This document shows, piece by piece, positions 27,408 through 35,026 of a DNA stretch of 64,000 bases. Source of the stretch: Stygiobacter electus (GTDB lineage Bacteria; Bacteroidota; Ignavibacteria; Ignavibacteriales; Melioribacteraceae); NCBI GenBank assembly GCA_029210465.1, contig JARGDL010000001.1, forward strand, positions 186,001 to 250,000. The letters run 5' to 3'. The notes beneath the pieces are model-generated. The model saw nothing but the letters and a program-made list of their open reading frames with translations. It was not told the DNA's origin and did no database searches. How positions within the stretch are numbered: the stretch's first letter is position 1; each line of letters opens with the position of its first letter. Both the position numbers and the translations under genes were made by a program.

Positions 27408-28666
27408 TAACCAATATATTTGTTCAAAGGTTGATATGCAGATGTTGCTAATTCAGATGATAAAACTGTTTCCATCATCATTTCAGCATTTTCAAATCTT
27501 TCATCAACTTCAAGATTGTATATTGAAATAAAATCTAAGATTGCACTTACATAACTTGGATCTTTGCTTGGTAAATTATTTGCAACATTTGTCATAAGGT
27601 CAATTATACTTTTTAAATTTCCCCTCAAAAGTAATACAATTATTTTATTATCAACAACACAAATTTTATCCTTTTTTGAAGTAGATTGTCTAACTGCATT
27701 TTGTAATTGATTAATTGTAAGTAATCCACGCATTTGTGCTGTTGGTTCTAGTTTAATTGAAACTAAATTAAATTGTTGCCCTGTACTTTTATATAAAGCA
27801 ATTTGATTATTTAGAATAAGTAAAAAATCGTTATAATTATAAATATTTGAAAATGCGTAAGGTTCATTTGGAATATCAACTTTAGTTGGTTTACTGAAGT
27901 TTCTAATTTTAGGAATCATTGGTGGTTCCTCTATTGTAATAGTTGGTCGATCTAAAGTAAATTCTGTTGTAACACCTTTGTTAGGTTCAATTCTATACTC
28001 TGATGTAAATTCCCCTTCAGTATGACCAACATTTGGTGAAATAGTAACAAATCCTCCTTGGTATCTATCTCTGCCATTGTTTGATTCTTTTTTCAAAATA
28101 ATTTTTCCAGTAACATATTGTGATAAACCTTCAACAATTTCATGCGTCTTTTGTGTTGCAGGTTCACCAATAATAAACAAACTTGTAATATCTCTATCTT
28201 CAATATTTTCAATAGTTCTCAAAAATGTATGTTCTAAATAATCAAGATTTTTAAATCCAACAAATGGGGTTATTTCATCAAAAATAATTCGTGAAGGACG
28301 ATAATCATCAACAACTGTAATAATGTCATTAAAATATTCAACTAAGTAATCATCAGGATTATACATTTCGTATGCTTCGATTGGTTGAGCAACACGAACT
28401 ACAATAATTAGATTTTGATTCATATATGTTTGAATATCAAAATTTAATGATGCCGCTTGAATCATTAAATCTTTTGGACGCATTAAAGTAAAATACAAGC
28501 AAACATCTGAAGATTTTGCAGATTCCATTGCCATTTGTAAACCAAGTAAAGTTCTTCCGGACTTTCTTGGTCCAATTAACATATAACTGCCGCCACGATA
28601 TATACCACCCCAATTTTTATCTATGAAATTAAATCCAGATGGTATTTTCCTTATTCCGTGTACCAT
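27407..28666 (-). CDS. KaiC/RecA-like ATPase with altered Walker A and possible degenerate GGDEF tail
   Basis: A 419-residue cytoplasmic protein. Residues ~1-235 have the KaiC/GvpD-type RecA core: GIRKIPSGFNFID, a P-loop GPRKSGRT (32-39) where the invariant Lys is Arg38, and Walker B RIIFDE (Asp130-Glu131). A linker (~235-280) leads to a C-terminal alpha/beta domain (~285-400) with the order FLLILNNQI, FNLVSIKLE, QLQNAVRQST, ICVVDNKIIVLLLRG; this resembles a GGDEF cyclase fold without the GGDEF signature. It could be a nucleotide-switch regulator of the synthase. The tail assignment is tentative. Translationally coupled to the exporter gene. Confidence 0.72.
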   Translation of the reverse strand: MVHGIRKIPSGFNFIDKNWGGIYRGGSYMLIGPRKSGRTLLGLQMAMESAKSSDVCLYFTLMRPKDLMIQAASLNFDIQTYMNQNLIIVVRVAQPIEAYEMYNPDDYLVEYFNDIITVVDDYRPSRIIFDEITPFVGFKNLDYLEHTFLRTIENIEDRDITSLFIIGEPATQKTHEIVEGLSQYVTGKIILKKESNNGRDRYQGGFVTISPNVGHTEGEFTSEYRIEPNKGVTTEFTLDRPTITIEEPPMIPKIRNFSKPTKVDIPNEPYAFSNIYNYNDFLLILNNQIALYKSTGQQFNLVSIKLEPTAQMRGLLTINQLQNAVRQSTSKKDKICVVDNKIIVLLLRGNLKSIIDLMTNVANNLPSKDPSYVSAILDFISIYNLEVDERFENAEMMMETVLSSELATSAYQPLNKYIG

Positions 28667-28815
28667 TTTTTACCCTTGTCAAAACAAAATAACATTCAAA
28701 TAAGCCAACAATAATGCCACTTTTTATCTATAATTTTTACTTAAATTCAATTTTCCTTTAATAAATTTGTCTTTTTATGAGATTCGTTCTCAAGTTGATT
28801 CAAGTTAAACCATAT

Positions 28816-30477
28816 TTAATTTGACAAAACTCCAAATACAAAAATTGCCGTAGCATTGCCTACAATTGTTGGTTCGTTAGTAATATAATCATTTCTGTCA
28901 TCACGATAGTAATTTTCTTTAGTCTGAAATCTTTCATAAGCATCATTAATTTCATAAGGAATTTTTTGTTTGTCAATAAATTCTTTTGAAGCTGGACCAG
29001 CGGCAAATCCTCCAGGTAAGTTTCCTTTCAAATATCCAATTTGATGATGAAAATTTTTTGATGTTACTTTTCCATATCCATTAATGAAACTTATTCCCCA
29101 AGGATTTCTTCCTAAAATATAATCTCTCGAAAAAACTGAAAGTGAATCATAGCTTTTCTTTGTCAAATTTTTGTATAAAATGTTTTGAAGAGTTACTCCA
29201 AGTAAAGCTACATTTATTCCCCAACTTGTTGAAACACCTTTACCAAAAACATTACCATTTTTTAATTTATTGAAATGTTCTAGATTATTTTTAATGTAAT
29301 CTGCATATCGAGGAATTATTTTTGCTAATTTATAATGAGCGAGAGAATTAATATCTCCCCAACTCCACCAATAATCAGATTTTGCTGAATCTGCAAAAGT
29401 AGTAGCATCATTCAAATAATTTGGTTTCAAAGTAGATAAATATAACTCAATAGCACCAAGAGAAAGTTTTCCCCAAAAATTTTTATCAATATAAACACCT
29501 GTACCACTGCTATCAACATCTTTAACTTGTTTATGAATTGAATAAATTTTTTGAGCATCATTTAAACATTGATTTGCAAATTCCGGATAATTCAATTTTT
29601 CCTTCCAAATTCTGTATGCCAAAGACATTGTAGCAGAATAAATTCCAATCAAGTTTTTCCCAATGCCGACAAAAGCAGGACGATCAAAAGCGAGAGGATC
29701 ATTTTCAGGTAACCGCCAACCAACATCATGATCATGCATAGCCTGAACTTGTGATATTAATTTGTATTTATCGAAATATGCTCTATGTAACCAATCTAAT
29801 CCAATTTTAGCTTCTTCTAAAATATCAGGTACGTTATTTTTATTTTTATCAAAAGAAAATTTTTCGGGGGCAAATTCATATGCAAAAAGTAAAAGATAGG
29901 TAGAAAAAGCTGTAGTGTTTAAATTTTTTATATAATCACCGGCATCGTGCCAACCACCTGTTACATCAATTGTTTTATTAATCGTTCTTCCATTTTCAAT
30001 TAAACTTGTTGCATCTGCAATGTGACATACTTCGTGCATGAATGGTGATGTATATCCACATCTTTGTACCTTGAAGAAATCTAAAAGTGATTCAGCTAAT
30101 CCATTATATATTTTATCATCAATCTTAAAACTAAAAGATCTTTGATTCCCAAATTGAAAATAATATTCACCATTCTTGTTTAATGATGTAAAATCTAAAA
30201 TATAACTAAATAGAAACTTTCCATATTGCCCTTTGCTTTGATTAAATTTCAATGACAATACTTTTTCATTCTTTTTATTAAAGAGAAAAATTTCTTTACC
30301 ATTTAAATTACTATTTGATAGTACAACTGCAGTTTTAATATCAGATGGCAAAAATCCTAATTGATTGAATCTTATAAAAATTTCAGGTTCATTTTTAACG
30401 CTTGTTTGACAATTAGAAGCCCCGAATAAAAAAAACAATATTAGAATTAAATTTATCTTATTCAATTTCATTTTCAT
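28816..30477 (-). CDS. GH9 endoglucanase-type lipoprotein
   Basis: A 553-residue lipoprotein (lipobox GASNC, Cys23). Residues ~33-118 form the N-terminal Ig-like (CelD_N) domain (IRFNQLGFLPSDIKTAVV) that precedes many GH9 catalytic domains. The GH9 (alpha/alpha)6 barrel follows, with VTGGWHDAGDY containing the catalytic base Asp178 and the paired Asp181, DILEEAKIGLDWL, RNPWGISF, and the catalytic acid Glu535 in YITNEPTIVGNA. GH9 enzymes mainly cut beta-1,4-glucans. No dockerin, CBM or T9SS tail is present. Sitting 150 bp upstream of the export cluster, it may trim the polymer as BcsZ (GH8) does for cellulose. It starts 9 bp after the hydroxylase gene. Confidence 0.88.
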   Translation of the reverse strand: MKMKLNKINLILILFFLFGASNCQTSVKNEPEIFIRFNQLGFLPSDIKTAVVLSNSNLNGKEIFLFNKKNEKVLSLKFNQSKGQYGKFLFSYILDFTSLNKNGEYYFQFGNQRSFSFKIDDKIYNGLAESLLDFFKVQRCGYTSPFMHEVCHIADATSLIENGRTINKTIDVTGGWHDAGDYIKNLNTTAFSTYLLLFAYEFAPEKFSFDKNKNNVPDILEEAKIGLDWLHRAYFDKYKLISQVQAMHDHDVGWRLPENDPLAFDRPAFVGIGKNLIGIYSATMSLAYRIWKEKLNYPEFANQCLNDAQKIYSIHKQVKDVDSSGTGVYIDKNFWGKLSLGAIELYLSTLKPNYLNDATTFADSAKSDYWWSWGDINSLAHYKLAKIIPRYADYIKNNLEHFNKLKNGNVFGKGVSTSWGINVALLGVTLQNILYKNLTKKSYDSLSVFSRDYILGRNPWGISFINGYGKVTSKNFHHQIGYLKGNLPGGFAAGPASKEFIDKQKIPYEINDAYERFQTKENYYRDDRNDYITNEPTIVGNATAIFVFGVLSN

Positions 30478-30486
30478 ATATCAGAA

Positions 30487-31110
30487 TTATTTTTCTTCAT
30501 TAAAATCTGTTCCAAAAACATAATCCCACACTGGTTGACTTACACCAAAACCAAGTTCAGGATTTTGATAATGGTGCTTTGCATGATGATTTTTTATTGC
30601 TAACCAAAACTTGCTATGTAAATTAAAATGATGAATTGCATAATGTGTAATATCATAAAATAAATATCCTGTTAAAAAGCCAGCAAAAAAAGGTGATATA
30701 ATGATATATCCCAAAATTTTAAGATATAAAATAAAGAATAATGAAGCTAAAGGTAAACTAACTGAAGGAGGCATAACTAATCTTTTTGAATCTTTTGGAT
30801 AAGCATGATGAACACCATGCATTAAAAAGTGAAGCCGATTTCCAAATTCACTTTTGGGTTGATAATGGAAAACAAATCTGTGTAAAAAATACTCCGTGAA
30901 TGTCCAAACAACAATTCCAATTAAAAACCAAATGGTTATTGTTGAAAAAGTTAAGCCAAAAAGAAAAATAGCCCTATATAAGAAATATGAAATTATCGGT
31001 ACAAAAATCAACAAAGGGACAGACCAATGAACTCTTGATAAAGTTTCGAGAAAATCATTTTCAAATAATCTAACCGTTTCATCTTTATTGGAGATATAAT
31101 TCTTTGCCAT
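30487..31110 (-). CDS. Fatty acid hydroxylase / sterol desaturase family membrane protein
   Basis: A 207-residue di-iron membrane enzyme. Four helices can be drawn (~33-52, 55-72, 125-150 and nearby). The His motifs are HRFVFH (~77), HGVHH (~97), HYAIHH (~158) and HHAKHH (~176). The order matches the FA2H subgroup, which hydroxylates fatty acyl chains, but the cytochrome b5 domain of eukaryotic FA2H is missing. In this position it may modify a membrane or lipid A acyl chain; any tie to the polysaccharide genes rests on co-orientation only. ATG with AGGGA 7 bases upstream. First gene of the run, after a candidate promoter. Confidence 0.88.
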   Translation of the reverse strand: MAKNYISNKDETVRLFENDFLETLSRVHWSVPLLIFVPIISYFLYRAIFLFGLTFSTITIWFLIGIVVWTFTEYFLHRFVFHYQPKSEFGNRLHFLMHGVHHAYPKDSKRLVMPPSVSLPLASLFFILYLKILGYIIISPFFAGFLTGYLFYDITHYAIHHFNLHSKFWLAIKNHHAKHHYQNPELGFGVSQPVWDYVFGTDFNEEK

Positions 31111-31166
31111 AAAAAATTTCCCTAAATCAAGTTTAAATATATAACCTAATCATCATAATACTCAAC

Positions 31167-31172
31167 ATTATA
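31167..31172 (-). promoter_or_regulatory. Candidate -10 box (TATAAT) for the hydroxylase-GH9-export run
   Basis: A perfect TATAAT on the minus strand lies between the upstream terminator and the hydroxylase start, 57 bp before its ATG. No convincing -35 is seen at 17 bp, so this is a weak call. Confidence 0.35.
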
Positions 31173-31187
31173 AAAAAGTTTAAAGAA

Positions 31188-31217
31188 AAAGGGTGACATG
31201 TGATTTTGTCACCCTTT
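31188..31217. terminator. Bidirectional terminator hairpin behind the T9SS gene and small ORF
   Basis: A perfect 11-bp stem (AAAGGGTGACA/TGTCACCCTTT) with an 8-nt loop, followed on the minus strand by TTCTTTAAACTTTTTT and on the plus strand by AATTTTTG. It closes the small-ORF transcript and insulates the hydroxylase-GH9 run. The stem shares GGGTGAC with the dispersed palindromes. Confidence 0.8.
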
Positions 31218-31249
31218 AATTTTTGAAACATATTTAAATAATCTTTTTA

Positions 31250-31342
31250 CTATGAAAAATAAGTTACATGGCAAGCATAGAGAGCTAATCCAATAGCTGC
31301 CAGAACTAAGAAGATCATAACTGTTGCTCCAAATTTTCTCAT
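31250..31342 (-). CDS. 30-residue single-pass membrane peptide (small ORF)
   Basis: An ATG at 31342 with a consensus AAGGA 8 bases upstream opens a 30-codon frame ending in TAG. The peptide starts MRKFGATV, has a hydrophobic helix at about residues 5-22 (rich in Ile, Leu, Val, Ala and Met), and ends CHVTYFS with one Cys and one His at the membrane edge. The basic N-terminus predicts an N-in orientation or an uncleaved signal anchor. It lies 31 bp after the T9SS cargo gene and 33 bp before a strong terminator, so it is the last gene of that transcript. It matches no family I know; small subunits of oxidases or secretion complexes have this size. Confidence 0.6.
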   Translation of the reverse strand: MRKFGATVMIFLVLAAIGLALYACHVTYFS

Positions 31343-31373
31343 ATTCTTTTTCCTTATCTCTCTATGTTAATAA

Positions 31374-34300
31374 TTATTTAATTAATAGCATTTTTCTAAC
31401 AGCAGTGAAATCACCAGCTGTTATTCTGTAAATATAAGCACCTGTTGATACTTTGTTACCAAAGTTATCATCACCATTCCATTGAACTGAATAATTTCCT
31501 GCTGCACTCTCATTGCTTACCAATGTTTTAATTTCATTGCCTAACATGTCATAAATCTTAATAGTTACATAAGCGTTCTTTGGTAATGAATATTTAATTA
31601 AAGTAGATGGATTGAATGGATTTGGATAATTTTGTTCCAAAGTAAATTCAGTTGGAATTTTTTCATTTTCAACATCTGTAACTTTTGCTATTGTAGTAAA
31701 TTGAGCAACGCTTGAATAATTAGATGAAGTATTTCCAGCATTTGATTTTACACGCCAGTAATATGTTGAATTATCTTTTAATCCACTTACTGTATAATAA
31801 TTTTGTTTTAAATCATTAATAACTTTAGAATTTGCAAAATTATTATTATCAGCATATTCTAATGTATATGTTAGGCTGGCTTTTGTTTGTGCTGGAATTG
31901 CCCATGAAAGTGTGGCAGCGGTTGTTTTTAATTGAACATTATTAATTGGACTTCCTACTAATGGAACAACAGAACTTGAACCCGGATCAATTACAAATGA
32001 ACCTGTTGTTGATGTACTGCTGCCTCCACCTGTATAATGAACTGTTACTTTCCAATATATTGTTGCACCAGCATTAGCAGAATTTGATGGTAATGTATAA
32101 AAATTATCTGTTAATCCTGTAACAGTAGTTGTATATGCTGGTGAAGGACCCGATACGAATCCTGAAGTATTGCTATAAGTTAAATCGTAAGAAGAAATTC
32201 CAGAAATTGCACCTGTAGCATACCAATATAATGTTGGCGTTAAGGTAAACACAGTAACACCACCAATTGGAGCTGATAAATAAACATTAACAGCAGTTGT
32301 AGAACTTGAAATTGTAAATGAACCTTGTGACCAAGAAGTAATTCGTGTACCTCCGTTATAACCAGCAATTGCCCAGTAATATTTTGAACCCGCTGTTAAG
32401 TTTGATGGAATATCATAACTAGTAGAATTCAAATCCGAAATATTAACATCAGTTGTTCCAACTTCTGCATCCCAATCTGATGGAGCTGTATTTGTTTGTT
32501 TATATTTTATAACAAATTTTGTTAATCCAGTTGTTGAACCATACATATACCAATATAATGTTGGAGTTAAACTATAAACATAAGGATTACCAACAGGCCA
32601 TGATGCAATTGGTGAACCAGTTCCAATACTTGAACTTACAACAAATGTTCCTGTACTTGATGTAATATTACCATTAGAACCTTGAGCAACTACATACCAA
32701 TTATAGGTACTTCCTGCCGATAATGTGAATGGATTTAATAAAGTTCCAGCTAAATCAAGATACAAATTAGTTGTATTGTCAGCTATTTGTGTATAACCAC
32801 CAGATGTTGACAGTTTTATGTAAACATCAAAAAAAACACCAGCAGTTGACGCACCTGTGTACCAATATAAAATTGGTGTTGTTGTATATATTGTTATTCC
32901 GCCAGTTGGATAAGCTAAATATGGCGTTGTTGCAAAACCACTACCTTGTGGTGTAAATGAAGAATAACTTGATGACAATACTTGCTGCTCACCAGCTACC
33001 CCTTTTTTATACCAGCATAATACTTTCCAATAATAAGTTGTACCTGGAGTGAATGGTGTTCCAGTCCAATCATACTGAAGTGCATTAATATTTACTACAG
33101 AATCCACACCAGTAGTGAATGTATTATTTGTAGCAACAATTAATGTAAAATTAAGATTAGTTAAATCACTCGTACCAATATACCAATAAAAAGATGGACT
33201 ATTTGTATAAACTGACATTCCACCTGTTGGATATGAAAGATATGGTTTATATGCACCAGACTTTGTTGTGAAATAATAATTACCTGAATAACTAATAATT
33301 TCACTTGAAGAATTTTTTACCACAACTCTCCAATAATATTTTTTATTTGCTTTCAAAGTCTGTGGATAAGGTAGTTGTGAAAGTAAATTAGTTATCGTAA
33401 TCGTATTAGCACCAGCCCACTCAGCAAAAGTTGGGACTGTATTTTTCTCAACATATTGAATTACATAAGTTAATGTACCATTTCCATTTAATGATTGAAA
33501 TGAAAAATATGTTGGATTAAATTCAACATTTGTTGAAGCATTAATTGGACTTATTGGTAAAATTGTTACTACTGGTATAGTGTTAAAGCTATATGTAGTT
33601 GACCATGAAGAATTATTAGAACCTTGAATAGCTCTTACTCTCCAATAATATGTTGTGTTATTTAATAATTTTCTTGCTTCAACTAAACTAACAGTTGTAG
33701 CAGTTGCAAAAGTTGAATCAAAAACTGTTGTTCCAAAAGCATTACTTGTAGAAACTTGAATTTGATATTGAACGCTTCCGCTACCACTCCATGTCCATGT
33801 AAATGTTGGTTGAATATTTACACCAGTTAATGTATTTGCTGGTGAGGTTAAAGATGGGGCTGGTATTGTTTGGGTAGTAAACGTAAATTGTTGCCATGTG
33901 CCATCTCCGCCTGATCCATCTATATCAGTATCTCTAACTCTCCATGAATATGTTGTGTTATAAAGTAAAGGAGTTGTTAAAGATAAAGATAATCCAACTT
34001 GCCCTGTAGAACTTGTTACTAATGTTCCACCAAAACCACCTGTATAAACTTCAACATCATAAGGTCCGTTACCAAAACCACCTTCGTCAAACCCCGTCCA
34101 AAAAACTTGGGTTGTAGTATTTACATCTTGATTAGTTGCACCATTTGATGGATTCGGTGTTGGTGAGTTAACCACTATAAACGAAGTTGGGGTACTAGAG
34201 TTTGAGCCACTATCTGTTATAAACCAATTTACACTATCTCCAGAATTTAATCCAGATAATGTATATGGTGATGTAACACCACCCATTATAGTTGGTGCTC

Positions 34301-34484
34301 CACCATTAATTGTATATGTAATACTAAATGGACCTGTTCCTCCAGACCAATTTAGTTGAACACTACCACCAACTAAAATAACATTTGAGCTATTTATTGG
34401 AGAATCGTTGGTTGGTTGTGCAAAATTGATATTAAATCCTATTATCAATATCAGTATTGCAAATATTGTTAGTTTCTTTTTCAT
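31374..34484 (-). CDS. Large FnIII-repeat protein with type A T9SS sorting domain
   Basis: About 1036 residues, secreted by SPI (leader ends NFAQP) and then by the type IX system through a C-terminal domain of ~85 residues (QNYPNPFNPST, KIYDMLGNEIKTL, NGDDNFGNKVSTGAYIYR). Between them are nine or so beta-sandwich modules. The first four resemble FnIII/Ig repeats (YYWRVRAI; YSWRVRDT). The next four are a ~110-residue near-identical type starting YPTGG.T.YT..P.(L/F)YWY. Such proteins are surface adhesins or scaffolds. Of two nearby ATGs, the one at 34484 lies 6 bases after AAAGGG and is preferred over 34490. Confidence 0.9.
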   Translation of the reverse strand: MKKKLTIFAILILIIGFNINFAQPTNDSPINSSNVILVGGSVQLNWSGGTGPFSITYTINGGAPTIMGGVTSPYTLSGLNSGDSVNWFITDSGSNSSTPTSFIVVNSPTPNPSNGATNQDVNTTTQVFWTGFDEGGFGNGPYDVEVYTGGFGGTLVTSSTGQVGLSLSLTTPLLYNTTYSWRVRDTDIDGSGGDGTWQQFTFTTQTIPAPSLTSPANTLTGVNIQPTFTWTWSGSGSVQYQIQVSTSNAFGTTVFDSTFATATTVSLVEARKLLNNTTYYWRVRAIQGSNNSSWSTTYSFNTIPVVTILPISPINASTNVEFNPTYFSFQSLNGNGTLTYVIQYVEKNTVPTFAEWAGANTITITNLLSQLPYPQTLKANKKYYWRVVVKNSSSEIISYSGNYYFTTKSGAYKPYLSYPTGGMSVYTNSPSFYWYIGTSDLTNLNFTLIVATNNTFTTGVDSVVNINALQYDWTGTPFTPGTTYYWKVLCWYKKGVAGEQQVLSSSYSSFTPQGSGFATTPYLAYPTGGITIYTTTPILYWYTGASTAGVFFDVYIKLSTSGGYTQIADNTTNLYLDLAGTLLNPFTLSAGSTYNWYVVAQGSNGNITSSTGTFVVSSSIGTGSPIASWPVGNPYVYSLTPTLYWYMYGSTTGLTKFVIKYKQTNTAPSDWDAEVGTTDVNISDLNSTSYDIPSNLTAGSKYYWAIAGYNGGTRITSWSQGSFTISSSTTAVNVYLSAPIGGVTVFTLTPTLYWYATGAISGISSYDLTYSNTSGFVSGPSPAYTTTVTGLTDNFYTLPSNSANAGATIYWKVTVHYTGGGSSTSTTGSFVIDPGSSSVVPLVGSPINNVQLKTTAATLSWAIPAQTKASLTYTLEYADNNNFANSKVINDLKQNYYTVSGLKDNSTYYWRVKSNAGNTSSNYSSVAQFTTIAKVTDVENEKIPTEFTLEQNYPNPFNPSTLIKYSLPKNAYVTIKIYDMLGNEIKTLVSNESAAGNYSVQWNGDDNFGNKVSTGAYIYRITAGDFTAVRKMLLIK

Positions 34485-34522
34485 AAGCATCCCTTTCGCT
34501 TGTTTTAAATATTTATATTAAC

Positions 34523-34594
34523 TCGGCTGGAGTAATTTAATAATCTTTGAATACTTTAATGGTTTTTAACCATTATTAGTCAAATTCGGCTGGA
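34523..34594. promoter_or_regulatory. Direct repeat TCGGCTGGA, 63 bp apart, in the T9SS gene leader
   Basis: Identical 9-mers at 34523-34531 and 34586-34594; the start-to-start distance of 63 bp is about six helical turns. They precede the T9SS gene by 39 and 102 bp. A related copy lies before the FnIII lipoprotein gene (18699). A regulator site or an RNA motif (CCAGCCGA) is possible. Confidence 0.4.
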
Positions 34595-34604
34595 ATCGGT
34601 ATGT

Positions 34605-34633
34605 AAACTAAATAAGATACATTTAATTGTCAA
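34605..34633 (-). promoter_or_regulatory. Predicted promoter of the T9SS cargo gene
   Basis: On the minus strand, TTGACA (34633-34628), a 17-bp spacer and TAGTTT (34610-34605). Transcription would begin near 34598, giving a ~115-nt leader that contains both TCGGCTGGA copies and a short hairpin. Confidence 0.5.
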
Positions 34634-34730
34634 GAAAAATTTTTGTTAATTATTTTTTATGAAGAATTTTTTATCTCATTTTATACATTTTTCGTATTTG
34701 TAAATGAAACTGCTTAAAAAAATTTAAGAT

Positions 34731-34760
34731 AGTCATGGTGAGCAAAGTCGAACCATGACT
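34731..34760. repeat. Intergenic palindrome, copy 2 (AGTCATGGT..ACCATGACT)
   Basis: A perfect 9-bp stem with loop GAGCAAAGTCGA. It shares GTCA, TGAGC, GTCGAA and TGAC with the copies at 10137 and 34773, but the middle of the stem differs with matching compensation. Confidence 0.8.
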
Positions 34761-34772
34761 CTGTTGAAATTA

Positions 34773-34798
34773 TCACACTTCGATTATGTTCAGTGTGA
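34773..34798. repeat. Intergenic palindrome, copy 3 (TCACACT..AGTGTGA)
   Basis: A 7-bp perfect stem around TCGATTATGTTC. Read on the minus strand it keeps the TGAAC and TCGAA positions of the other copies. It lies only 12 bp from copy 2, in inverse orientation. Confidence 0.75.
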
Positions 34799-34964
34799 CA
34801 ATGTGTGATTTAACAACAATATTTCAGATAACTCAAATAAATATTTGGTAACTTTTAGAATAAAGTAAAAAAATTTTTCAACACTTAATTTTAGATTACA
34901 AAATTTATAATCAATCTTAATGAGTTTTATATTTTGAATAATTACCTTTAATTCAAAGCATTCC

Positions 34965-34993
34965 TTGACATTTAGTTCAAGTGAACCTATTTT
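34965..34993 (+). promoter_or_regulatory. Predicted promoter of the uppS-bamA-lpx operon with spacer palindrome
   Basis: A perfect TTGACA (34965-34970), 17-bp spacer, TATTTT (34988-34993). Inside the spacer lies the inverted repeat GTTCA-AG-TGAAC (34975-34986), which could be an operator. The start site would be near 35000, 27 bases before the uppS ATG. Confidence 0.65.
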
Positions 34994-35026
34994 TTCGAGC
35001 CAAATTTGAGGGCGAGGTTAATTAAA

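Larger units (their letters stand above)
34485..35026. other. 540-bp regulatory intergenic region between divergent genes
   Basis: No gene can be supported here. In order it holds a TCGGCTGGA direct repeat (34523, 34586), a small hairpin AATGGTT-TTT-AACCATT (34558-34574), a minus-strand promoter candidate (34605-34633), two dispersed palindromes (34731-34760, 34773-34798) and the uppS promoter (34965-34993). The remaining DNA is plain AT-rich sequence. Confidence 0.8.
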
